NCBI GenBank assembly: GCA_023974075.1 | Contig: JAMFTG010000501.1 | Location: forward strand, 62,001-126,000 | DNA length: 64,000 nt | Direction: 5' to 3' | Source of the DNA: Chaenocephalus aceratus | Taxonomy: Eukaryota > Chordata > Actinopteri > Perciformes > Channichthyidae | Shown here: piece by piece, positions 33,253-44,998 of the stretch | Position numbering within the stretch: the stretch's first letter is position 1 | How the letters are laid out: every line of letters begins with the position of its first letter | Position numbers and translations under genes: made by a program | The notes under the pieces: model-generated | Told to the model about the DNA's origin: nothing | Seen by the model: the letters and a program-made list of their open reading frames with translations, nothing else | Databases searched by the model: none

Positions 33253-34120
33253 TCAGACTTCTACTCCTCTACCTTTTGGAGCAAACATTGTACTTTTCTA
33301 CTCACTACATTTATTTGTCAAATCAATAGAAAACGAAATCAACTTATACATTATGATTTACTATTATACAACTATTACAATGATAAACAGATGAATGGAG
33401 CAATAATTGTAACCATGTGATAAAATATCTATATATTATTCCAAAAAGGGTCACTTCTGAAAAGTATGTACTTTGAGATGCTACTTTATATTTGTACTCC
33501 TTTCAGAGGCGAATATTGTACTTTTTACTCCACGACATTTATTTAATACTCATAGTTACTTTGTTCATATATAAATACTGTACATGATATGCTGATATTG
33601 TATAATGCAGTGCTGTATGAATACACTACACAGTATTTGAAGTATCTACATTTTGTCCACACTGACAAACTGCAAAACTAAAATACTTACATATCTGGGA
33701 TGAAAACAGGGTTATAATAACCTTAATAATAATGCTTTGTAAAGTGCAATTATGTTTAACAAGTACTTTTGATGCTTGAAGTACATTTAACTGATAATAC
33801 ATCTGTACTTTATATTATTCTGAAATGAGTCACCCAGGAATATTTGTGTAATCTGTTTTAAAGACAAAGAAGCTTGTCTTAGTAACTAACTTACATTTTT
33901 GTTTTACTTTGTTTGAGATGAACAGGGACATACACCAGGTTAATGATTAGACACGGTAACATTTCCACACTGAGTAAACCTGAAAGTGAAGGAAAGATTG
34001 CTGCTTTTATCACATTTATAACCGCCCTAAAACTCAAAGTTCTTTAACTCAATATGTTTTATCAAGATGACCTGACAGTTTTACACCAATATAAAACAAT
34101 GTATTTATCTTTGTTGCTAT
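33253..34120. repeat. Cassette insert 1 (868 bp, AT-rich)
   Basis: No ORF of note. It contains two related blocks, one near TTTCTACTCACTACATTTAT and one near TTTTACTCCACGACATTTAT, similar to a common teleost interspersed repeat. Markers: TTTTGGAGC, TATTTGAAG, GCTATGC, ATCGATT. Confidence 0.85.
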
Positions 34121-34652
34121 GCAAGACACGTTTATCGATTCAGCCCATTTCAAGGAAATTCAAAGTGCTTTACAAAAAATACATTGAAAGCATTTAGACA
34201 TAGTGCAACAGAAACAAAACATAGAATGACATTTAAGTTTAAAACGGTCATTAAAAAGCTAAGAGAATACAAATAAAACAATCTAAAATAGGATAAAACA
34301 GGTTTAAAATACATTCATATAAGTTACAGTGCCGTGTAAGATGTGAATGGCTATTTAAAAAAGGTTTATGAAAATAGAATAGTGGCCTAGATTTAAAAGT
34401 AGTAAGAGTTGCAGCGGACCTGCAGGTTTCTGGGAGTTTGTTCCAGATATTTGGAGCATAATAACTGAACGCTGCTTCTCCATGTTTAGTTCTGACTCTG
34501 GGGACAGGAAGCTGACCAGTCCCTGAAGACCTGAGAGATCTGGATGGTTCATCATTTAGCAGGAGGTCAGTAATGTATTTTGGGCCTAAACCATTCAGTG
34601 CTTTATAAACCAGCAGCAGTATTTTGAAATGTATTCTTAGACACACAGGAAG
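34121..34652 (-). mobile_element. L2 LINE fragment 1
   Basis: Minus-strand 3' end of an L2-like LINE. It encodes SLHWLPVCLRIHFKILLLVY... through YYAPNIWNKLPETCRS, then a 3' region with GTAAAGCACTTTGAATTTCC that ends near GCAAG at 34121. The 5' side does not stop: the ORF runs straight into satellite array 2. Marker: His in the Y-F-H-K-P-F block. Confidence 0.9.
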
Positions 34653-35299
34653 CCAGTGTAAAGACTTCAGAACAGGAGTGATGTGATCCACTTTCTTAGT
34701 GTTAGTGAGGAACCAGTGTAAAGACCTCAGAACTGGACTGATCCACTTTCATAGTGTTAGTGAGGAATCAGTGTAAAGACTTAAGAACAGGAGTGATGTG
34801 ATCCACTTTCTTAGTGTTAGTGAGGAACCAGTGTAAAGACCTAAGAACTGGACTGATCCACTTTCCTAGTGTTAGTGAGGAACCAGTTCAAAGACCTCAG
34901 AACTGGACTGATCCACTTTCTTAGTGTTAGTGAGGAACCAGTGTAAAGACCTCAGAACTGGACTGATCCACTTTCTTAGTGTTAGTGAGGAACCAGTGTA
35001 AAGACCTCAGAACTGGACTGATCCACTTTCCTAGTGTTAGTGAGGAACCAGTTTAAAGACCTCAGAACTGGACTGATCCACTTTCTTAGTGTTAGTGAGG
35101 AACCAGTTTAAAGACCTCAGAACTGGACTGATCCACTTTCTTAGTGTTAGTGAGGAACCAGTGTAAAGACTTCAGAACAGGAGTGATGTGATCCACTTTC
35201 TTATTGTTGGTGAGGAACCAGTGTAAAGACTTAAGAACTGGACTGATCCACTTTCCTAGTGTTAGTGAAGAACCAGTTTAAAGACCTCAAAACTGGACT
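34653..35299 (-). repeat. Satellite array 2 (647 bp)
   Basis: Order L S L S S S S S S L S plus 27-bp partial (3 x 60 + 8 x 55 + 27 = 647). The first L monomer is the L2 coding sequence itself. Confidence 0.95.
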
Positions 35300-36167
35300 T
35301 CAGACTTCTACTCCTCTACCTTTTGAAGCAAACATTGTACTTTTCTACTCACTACATTTATTTGTCAAATCAATAGAAAACGAAATCAACTTATACATTA
35401 TGATTTACTATTATACAACTATTACAATGATAAACAGATGAATGGAGCAATAATTGTAACCATGTGATAAAATATCTATATATTATTCCAAAAAGGGTCA
35501 CTTCTGAAAAGTATGTACTTTGAGATGCTACTTTATATTTGTACTCCTTTCAGAGGCGAATATTGTACTTTTTACTCCACGACATTTATTTAATACTCAT
35601 AGTTACTTTGTTCATATATAAATACTGTACATGATATGCTGATATTGTATAATGCAGTGCTGTATGAATACACTACACAGTATTTCAAGTATCTACATTT
35701 TGTCCACACTGACAAACTGCAAAACTAAAATACTTACATATCTGGGATGAAAACAGGGTTATAATAACCTTAATAATAATGCTTTGTAAAGTGCAATTAT
35801 GTTTAACAAGTACTTTTGATGCTTGAAGTACATTTAACTGATAATACATCTGTACTTTATATTATTCTGAAATGAGTCACCCAGGAATATTTGTGTAATC
35901 TGTTTTAAAGACAAAGAAGCTTGTCTTAGTAACTAACTTACATTTTTGTTTTACTTTGTTTGAGATGAACAGGGACATACACCAGGTTAATGATTAGACA
36001 CGGTAACATTTCCACACTGAGTAAACCTGAAAGTGAAGGAAAGATTGCTGCTTTTATCACATTTATAACCGCCCTAAAACTCAAAGTTCTTTAACTCAAT
36101 ATGTTTTATCAAGATGACCTGACAGTTTTACACCAATATAAAACAATGTATTTATCTTTGTTGCTAC
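35300..36167. repeat. Cassette insert 2
   Basis: Markers TTTTGAAGC, TATTTCAAG, GCTACGC, ATCTATT distinguish it from insert 1. Confidence 0.85.
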
Positions 36168-36699
36168 GCAAGACACGTTTATCTATTCAGCCCATTTCAA
36201 GGAAATTCAAAGTGCTTTACAAAAAATACATTGAAAGCATTTAGACATAGTGCAACAGAAACAAAACATAGAATGACATTTAAGTTTAAAACGGTCATTA
36301 AAAAGCTAAGAGAATACAAATAAAACAATCTAAAATAGGATAAAACAGGTTTAAAATACATTCATATAAGTTACAGTGCCGTGTAAGATGTGAATGGCTA
36401 TTTAAAAAAGGTTTCTGAAAATAGAATAGTGGCCTAGATTTAAAAGTAGTAAGAGTTGCAGCGGACCTGCAGGTTTCTGGGAGTTTGTTCCAGATATTTG
36501 GAGCATAATAACTGAACGCTGCTTCTCCATGTTTAGTTCTGACTCTGGGGACAGGAAGCTGACCAGTCCCTGAAGACCTGAGAGATCTGGATGGTTCATC
36601 ATTTAGCAGGAGGTCAGTAATGTATTTTGGGCCTAAACCATTCAGTGCTTTATAAACCAGCAGCAGTATTTTGAAATGTATTCTTAGACACACAGGAAG
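36168..36699 (-). mobile_element. L2 LINE fragment 2
   Basis: Gln-type (Y-F-Q-K-P-F). Otherwise as fragment 1. Confidence 0.9.
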
Positions 36700-37401
36700 C
36701 CAGTGTAAAGACTTCAGAACAGGAGTGATGTGATCCACTTTCTTAGTGTTAGTGAGGAACCAGTGTAAAGACCTCAGAACTGGACTGATCCACTTTCATA
36801 GTGTTAGTGAGGAATCAGTGTAAAGACTTAAGAACAGGAGTGATGTGATCCACTTTCTTAGTGTTAGTGAGGAACCAGTGTAAAGACCTAAGAACTGGAC
36901 TGATCCACTTTCCTAGTGTTAGTGAGGAACCAGTTCAAAGACCTCAGAACTGGACTGATCCACTTTCTTAGTGTTAGTGAGGAACCAGTGTAAAGACCTC
37001 AGAACTGGACTGATCCACTTTCTTAGTGTTAGTGAGGAACCAGTGTAAAGACCTCAGAACTGGACTGATCCACTTTCCTAGTGTTAGTGAGGAACCAGTT
37101 TAAAGACCTCAGAACTGGACTGATCCACTTTCTTAGTGTTAGTGAGGAACCAGTGTAAAGACTTAAGAACTGGACTGATCCACTTTCCTAGTGTTAGTGA
37201 GGAATCAGTTTAAAGACCTCAGAACTGGACTGATCCACTTTCTTAGTGTTAGTGAGGAACCAGTGTAAAGACTTCAGAACAGGAGTGATGTGATCCACTT
37301 TCTTATTGTTGGTGAGGAACCAGTGTAAAGACTTAAGAACTGGACTGATCCACTTTCCTAGTGTTAGTGAAGAACCAGTTTAAAGACCTCAAAACTGGAC
37401 T
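36700..37401 (-). repeat. Satellite array 3 (702 bp)
   Basis: As array 2 but with one additional S monomer (nine S, three L, partial), accounting exactly for the 55-bp difference between units A and B. Confidence 0.95.
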
Positions 37402-38269
37402 TCAGACTTCTACTCCTCTACCTTTTGGAGCAAACATTGTACTTTTCTACTCACTACATTTATTTGTCAAATCAATAGAAAACGAAATCAACTTATACAT
37501 TATGATTTACTATTATACAACTATTACAATGATAAACAGATGAATGGAGCAATAATTGTAACCATGTGATAAAATATCTATATATTATTCCAAAAAGGGT
37601 CACTTCTGAAAAGTATGTACTTTGAGATGCTACTTTATATTTGTACTCCTTTCAGAGGCGAATATTGTACTTTTTACTCCACGACATTTATTTAATACTC
37701 ATAGTTACTTTGTTCATATATAAATACTGTACATGATATGCTGATATTGTATAATGCAGTGCTGTATGAATACACTACACAGTATTTGAAGTATCTACAT
37801 TTTGTCCACACTGACAAACTGCAAAACTAAAATACTTACATATCTGGGATGAAAACAGGGTTATAATAACCTTAATAATAATGCTTTGTAAAGTGCAATT
37901 ATGTTTAACAAGTACTTTTGATGCTTGAAGTACATTTAACTGATAATACATCTGTACTTTATATTATTCTGAAATGAGTCACCCAGGAATATTTGTGTAA
38001 TCTGTTTTAAAGACAAAGAAGCTTGTCTTAGTAACTAACTTACATTTTTGTTTTACTTTGTTTGAGATGAACAGGGACATACACCAGGTTAATGATTAGA
38101 CACGGTAACATTTCCACACTGAGTAAACCTGAAAGTGAAGGAAAGATTGCTGCTTTTATCACATTTATAACCGCCCTAAAACTCAAAGTTCTTTAACTCA
38201 ATATGTTTTATCAAGATGACCTGACAGTTTTACACCAATATAAAACAATGTATTTATCTTTGTTGCTAT
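37402..38269. repeat. Cassette insert 3
   Basis: Markers as insert 1. Confidence 0.85.
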
Positions 38270-38801
38270 GCAAGACACGTTTATCGATTCAGCCCATTTC
38301 AAGGAAATTCAAAGTGCTTTACAAAAAATACATTGAAAGCATTTAGACATAGTGCAACAGAAACAAAACATAGAATGACATTTAAGTTTAAAACGGTCAT
38401 TAAAAAGCTAAGAGAATACAAATAAAACAATCTAAAATAGGATAAAACAGGTTTAAAATACATTCATATAAGTTACAGTGCCGTGTAAGATGTGAATGGC
38501 TATTTAAAAAAGGTTTATGAAAATAGAATAGTGGCCTAGATTTAAAAGTAGTAAGAGTTGCAGCGGACCTGCAGGTTTCTGGGAGTTTGTTCCAGATATT
38601 TGGAGCATAATAACTGAACGCTGCTTCTCCATGTTTAGTTCTGACTCTGGGGACAGGAAGCTGACCAGTCCCTGAAGACCTGAGAGATCTGGATGGTTCA
38701 TCATTTAGCAGGAGGTCAGTAATGTATTTTGGGCCTAAACCATTCAGTGCTTTATAAACCAGCAGCAGTATTTTGAAATGTATTCTTAGACACACAGGAA
38801 G
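38270..38801 (-). mobile_element. L2 LINE fragment 3
   Basis: His-type, as fragment 1. Confidence 0.9.
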
Positions 38802-39448
38802 CCAGTGTAAAGACTTCAGAACAGGAGTGATGTGATCCACTTTCTTAGTGTTAGTGAGGAACCAGTGTAAAGACCTCAGAACTGGACTGATCCACTTTCA
38901 TAGTGTTAGTGAGGAATCAGTGTAAAGACTTAAGAACAGGAGTGATGTGATCCACTTTCTTAGTGTTAGTGAGGAACCAGTGTAAAGACCTAAGAACTGG
39001 ACTGATCCACTTTCCTAGTGTTAGTGAGGAACCAGTTCAAAGACCTCAGAACTGGACTGATCCACTTTCTTAGTGTTAGTGAGGAACCAGTGTAAAGACC
39101 TCAGAACTGGACTGATCCACTTTCTTAGTGTTAGTGAGGAACCAGTGTAAAGACCTCAGAACTGGACTGATCCACTTTCCTAGTGTTAGTGAGGAACCAG
39201 TTTAAAGACCTCAGAACTGGACTGATCCACTTTCTTAGTGTTAGTGAGGAACCAGTTTAAAGACCTCAGAACTGGACTGATCCACTTTCTTAGTGTTAGT
39301 GAGGAACCAGTGTAAAGACTTCAGAACAGGAGTGATGTGATCCACTTTCTTATTGTTGGTGAGGAACCAGTGTAAAGACTTAAGAACTGGACTGATCCAC
39401 TTTCCTAGTGTTAGTGAAGAACCAGTTTAAAGACCTCAAAACTGGACT
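38802..39448 (-). repeat. Satellite array 4 (647 bp)
   Basis: Same monomer order as array 2. Confidence 0.95.
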
Positions 39449-40316
39449 TCAGACTTCTACTCCTCTACCTTTTGAAGCAAACATTGTACTTTTCTACTCA
39501 CTACATTTATTTGTCAAATCAATAGAAAACGAAATCAACTTATACATTATGATTTACTATTATACAACTATTACAATGATAAACAGATGAATGGAGCAAT
39601 AATTGTAACCATGTGATAAAATATCTATATATTATTCCAAAAAGGGTCACTTCTGAAAAGTATGTACTTTGAGATGCTACTTTATATTTGTACTCCTTTC
39701 AGAGGCGAATATTGTACTTTTTACTCCACGACATTTATTTAATACTCATAGTTACTTTGTTCATATATAAATACTGTACATGATATGCTGATATTGTATA
39801 ATGCAGTGCTGTATGAATACACTACACAGTATTTCAAGTATCTACATTTTGTCCACACTGACAAACTGCAAAACTAAAATACTTACATATCTGGGATGAA
39901 AACAGGGTTATAATAACCTTAATAATAATGCTTTGTAAAGTGCAATTATGTTTAACAAGTACTTTTGATGCTTGAAGTACATTTAACTGATAATACATCT
40001 GTACTTTATATTATTCTGAAATGAGTCACCCAGGAATATTTGTGTAATCTGTTTTAAAGACAAAGAAGCTTGTCTTAGTAACTAACTTACATTTTTGTTT
40101 TACTTTGTTTGAGATGAACAGGGACATACACCAGGTTAATGATTAGACACGGTAACATTTCCACACTGAGTAAACCTGAAAGTGAAGGAAAGATTGCTGC
40201 TTTTATCACATTTATAACCGCCCTAAAACTCAAAGTTCTTTAACTCAATATGTTTTATCAAGATGACCTGACAGTTTTACACCAATATAAAACAATGTAT
40301 TTATCTTTGTTGCTAC
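39449..40316. repeat. Cassette insert 4
   Basis: Markers as insert 2. Confidence 0.85.
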
Positions 40317-40848
40317 GCAAGACACGTTTATCTATTCAGCCCATTTCAAGGAAATTCAAAGTGCTTTACAAAAAATACATTGAAAGCATTTAGACATAGT
40401 GCAACAGAAACAAAACATAGAATGACATTTAAGTTTAAAACGGTCATTAAAAAGCTAAGAGAATACAAATAAAACAATCTAAAATAGGATAAAACAGGTT
40501 TAAAATACATTCATATAAGTTACAGTGCCGTGTAAGATGTGAATGGCTATTTAAAAAAGGTTTCTGAAAATAGAATAGTGGCCTAGATTTAAAAGTAGTA
40601 AGAGTTGCAGCGGACCTGCAGGTTTCTGGGAGTTTGTTCCAGATATTTGGAGCATAATAACTGAACGCTGCTTCTCCATGTTTAGTTCTGACTCTGGGGA
40701 CAGGAAGCTGACCAGTCCCTGAAGACCTGAGAGATCTGGATGGTTCATCATTTAGCAGGAGGTCAGTAATGTATTTTGGGCCTAAACCATTCAGTGCTTT
40801 ATAAACCAGCAGCAGTATTTTGAAATGTATTCTTAGACACACAGGAAG
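40317..40848 (-). mobile_element. L2 LINE fragment 4
   Basis: Gln-type, as fragment 2. Confidence 0.9.
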
Positions 40849-41550
40849 CCAGTGTAAAGACTTCAGAACAGGAGTGATGTGATCCACTTTCTTAGTGTTA
40901 GTGAGGAACCAGTGTAAAGACCTCAGAACTGGACTGATCCACTTTCATAGTGTTAGTGAGGAATCAGTGTAAAGACTTAAGAACAGGAGTGATGTGATCC
41001 ACTTTCTTAGTGTTAGTGAGGAACCAGTGTAAAGACCTAAGAACTGGACTGATCCACTTTCCTAGTGTTAGTGAGGAACCAGTTCAAAGACCTCAGAACT
41101 GGACTGATCCACTTTCTTAGTGTTAGTGAGGAACCAGTGTAAAGACCTCAGAACTGGACTGATCCACTTTCTTAGTGTTAGTGAGGAACCAGTGTAAAGA
41201 CCTCAGAACTGGACTGATCCACTTTCCTAGTGTTAGTGAGGAACCAGTTTAAAGACCTCAGAACTGGACTGATCCACTTTCTTAGTGTTAGTGAGGAACC
41301 AGTGTAAAGACTTAAGAACTGGACTGATCCACTTTCCTAGTGTTAGTGAGGAATCAGTTTAAAGACCTCAGAACTGGACTGATCCACTTTCTTAGTGTTA
41401 GTGAGGAACCAGTGTAAAGACTTCAGAACAGGAGTGATGTGATCCACTTTCTTATTGTTGGTGAGGAACCAGTGTAAAGACTTAAGAACTGGACTGATCC
41501 ACTTTCCTAGTGTTAGTGAAGAACCAGTTTAAAGACCTCAAAACTGGACT
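40849..41550 (-). repeat. Satellite array 5 (702 bp)
   Basis: Same monomer order as array 3. Confidence 0.95.
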
Positions 41551-42418
41551 TCAGACTTCTACTCCTCTACCTTTTGGAGCAAACATTGTACTTTTCTACT
41601 CACTACATTTATTTGTCAAATCAATAGAAAACGAAATCAACTTATACATTATGATTTACTATTATACAACTATTACAATGATAAACAGATGAATGGAGCA
41701 ATAATTGTAACCATGTGATAAAATATCTATATATTATTCCAAAAAGGGTCACTTCTGAAAAGTATGTACTTTGAGATGCTACTTTATATTTGTACTCCTT
41801 TCAGAGGCGAATATTGTACTTTTTACTCCACGACATTTATTTAATACTCATAGTTACTTTGTTCATATATAAATACTGTACATGATATGCTGATATTGTA
41901 TAATGCAGTGCTGTATGAATACACTACACAGTATTTGAAGTATCTACATTTTGTCCACACTGACAAACTGCAAAACTAAAATACTTACATATCTGGGATG
42001 AAAACAGGGTTATAATAACCTTAATAATAATGCTTTGTAAAGTGCAATTATGTTTAACAAGTACTTTTGATGCTTGAAGTACATTTAACTGATAATACAT
42101 CTGTACTTTATATTATTCTGAAATGAGTCACCCAGGAATATTTGTGTAATCTGTTTTAAAGACAAAGAAGCTTGTCTTAGTAACTAACTTACATTTTTGT
42201 TTTACTTTGTTTGAGATGAACAGGGACATACACCAGGTTAATGATTAGACACGGTAACATTTCCACACTGAGTAAACCTGAAAGTGAAGGAAAGATTGCT
42301 GCTTTTATCACATTTATAACCGCCCTAAAACTCAAAGTTCTTTAACTCAATATGTTTTATCAAGATGACCTGACAGTTTTACACCAATATAAAACAATGT
42401 ATTTATCTTTGTTGCTAT
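41551..42418. repeat. Cassette insert 5
   Basis: Markers as insert 1. It starts the third dimer, which runs to about 45448 before array 7 departs from the array 3/5 order. Confidence 0.85.
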
Positions 42419-42950
42419 GCAAGACACGTTTATCGATTCAGCCCATTTCAAGGAAATTCAAAGTGCTTTACAAAAAATACATTGAAAGCATTTAGACATA
42501 GTGCAACAGAAACAAAACATAGAATGACATTTAAGTTTAAAACGGTCATTAAAAAGCTAAGAGAATACAAATAAAACAATCTAAAATAGGATAAAACAGG
42601 TTTAAAATACATTCATATAAGTTACAGTGCCGTGTAAGATGTGAATGGCTATTTAAAAAAGGTTTATGAAAATAGAATAGTGGCCTAGATTTAAAAGTAG
42701 TAAGAGTTGCAGCGGACCTGCAGGTTTCTGGGAGTTTGTTCCAGATATTTGGAGCATAATAACTGAACGCTGCTTCTCCATGTTTAGTTCTGACTCTGGG
42801 GACAGGAAGCTGACCAGTCCCTGAAGACCTGAGAGATCTGGATGGTTCATCATTTAGCAGGAGGTCAGTAATGTATTTTGGGCCTAAACCATTCAGTGCT
42901 TTATAAACCAGCAGCAGTATTTTGAAATGTATTCTTAGACACACAGGAAG
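42419..42950 (-). mobile_element. L2 LINE fragment 5
   Basis: His-type, as fragment 1. Confidence 0.9.
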
Positions 42951-43597
42951 CCAGTGTAAAGACTTCAGAACAGGAGTGATGTGATCCACTTTCTTAGTGT
43001 TAGTGAGGAACCAGTGTAAAGACCTCAGAACTGGACTGATCCACTTTCATAGTGTTAGTGAGGAATCAGTGTAAAGACTTAAGAACAGGAGTGATGTGAT
43101 CCACTTTCTTAGTGTTAGTGAGGAACCAGTGTAAAGACCTAAGAACTGGACTGATCCACTTTCCTAGTGTTAGTGAGGAACCAGTTCAAAGACCTCAGAA
43201 CTGGACTGATCCACTTTCTTAGTGTTAGTGAGGAACCAGTGTAAAGACCTCAGAACTGGACTGATCCACTTTCTTAGTGTTAGTGAGGAACCAGTGTAAA
43301 GACCTCAGAACTGGACTGATCCACTTTCCTAGTGTTAGTGAGGAACCAGTTTAAAGACCTCAGAACTGGACTGATCCACTTTCTTAGTGTTAGTGAGGAA
43401 CCAGTTTAAAGACCTCAGAACTGGACTGATCCACTTTCTTAGTGTTAGTGAGGAACCAGTGTAAAGACTTCAGAACAGGAGTGATGTGATCCACTTTCTT
43501 ATTGTTGGTGAGGAACCAGTGTAAAGACTTAAGAACTGGACTGATCCACTTTCCTAGTGTTAGTGAAGAACCAGTTTAAAGACCTCAAAACTGGACT
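42951..43597 (-). repeat. Satellite array 6 (647 bp)
   Basis: Same monomer order as array 2. Confidence 0.95.
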
Positions 43598-44466
43598 TCA
43601 GACTTCTACTCCTCTACCTTTTGAAGCAAACATTGTACTTTTCTACTCACTACATTTATTTGTCAAATCAATAGAAAACGAAATCAACTTATACATTATG
43701 ATTTACTATTATACAACTATTACAATGATAAACAGATGAATGGAGCAATAATTGTAACCATGTGATAAAATATCTATATATTATTCCAAAAAGGGTCACT
43801 TCTGAAAAGTATGTACTTTGAGATGCTACTTTATATTTGTACTCCTTTCAGAGGCGAATATTGTACTTTTTACTCCACGACATTTATTTAATACTCATAG
43901 TTACTTTGTTCATATATAAATACTGTACATGATATGCTGATATTGTATAATGCAGTGCTGTATGAATACACTACACAGTATTTCAAGTATCTACATTTTG
44001 TCCACACTGACAAACTGCAAAACTAAAATACTTACATATCTGGGATGAAAACAGGGTTATAATAACCTTAATAATAATGCTTTGTAAAGTGCAATTATGT
44101 TTAACAAGTACTTTTGATGCTTGAAGTACATTTAACTGATAATACATCTGTACTTTATATTATTCTGAAATGAGTCACCCAGGAATATTTGTGTAATCTG
44201 TTTTAAAGACAAAGAAGCTTGTCTTAGTAACTAACTTACATTTTTGTTTTACTTTGTTTGAGATGAACAGGGACATACACCAGGTTAATGATTAGACACG
44301 GTAACATTTCCACACTGAGTAAACCTGAAAGTGAAGGAAAGATTGCTGCTTTTATCACATTTATAACCGCCCTAAAACTCAAAGTTCTTTAACTCAATAT
44401 GTTTTAATCAAGATGACCTGACAGTTTTACACCAATATAAAACAATGTATTTATCTTTGTTGCTAC
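43598..44466. repeat. Cassette insert 6 (869 bp)
   Basis: Markers as insert 2, with one inserted A (GTTTTAATCAAG at 44401-44412). Confidence 0.85.
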
Positions 44467-44998
44467 GCAAGACACGTTTATCTATTCAGCCCATTTCAAG
44501 GAAATTCAAAGTGCTTTACAAAAAATACATTGAAAGCATTTAGACATAGTGCAACAGAAACAAAACATAGAATGACATTTAAGTTTAAAACGGTCATTAA
44601 AAAGCTAAGAGAATACAAATAAAACAATCTAAAATAGGATAAAACAGGTTTAAAATACATTCATATAAGTTACAGTGCCGTGTAAGATGTGAATGGCTAT
44701 TTAAAAAAGGTTTCTGAAAATAGAATAGTGGCCTAGATTTAAAAGTAGTAAGAGTTGCAGCGGACCTGCAGGTTTCTGGGAGTTTGTTCCAGATATTTGG
44801 AGCATAATAACTGAACGCTGCTTCTCCATGTTTAGTTCTGACTCTGGGGACAGGAAGCTGACCAGTCCCTGAAGACCTGAGAGATCTGGATGGTTCATCA
44901 TTTAGCAGGAGGTCAGTAATGTATTTTGGGCCTAAACCATTCAGTGCTTTATAAACCAGCAGCAGTATTTTGAAATGTATTCTTAGACACACAGGAAG
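44467..44998 (-). mobile_element. L2 LINE fragment 6
   Basis: Gln-type, as fragment 2. Confidence 0.9.

Larger units (their letters stand above)
33253..41550. repeat. Higher-order repeat: 4149-bp dimer, copies 1 and 2
   Basis: Dimer copies 33253-37401 and 37402-41550. Each contains unit A (cassette with GGAGC/His-type markers plus 647-bp array) and unit B (cassette with GAAGC/Gln-type markers plus 702-bp array). The copies look identical at every position I compared. Confidence 0.92.

Noticed and set aside
33212..33394. Repeated 60-codon plus-strand frames at the array/cassette junctions (33.2, 35.3, 37.4 kb and so on)
   Set aside because: They straddle satellite and insert, have no domain, and are copied only because the whole unit is duplicated.
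34251..34691. 146-codon minus-strand frames as a host gene family
   Set aside because: They are the C-terminal end of the L2 reverse transcriptase plus its 3' untranslated sequence, repeated by tandem amplification.
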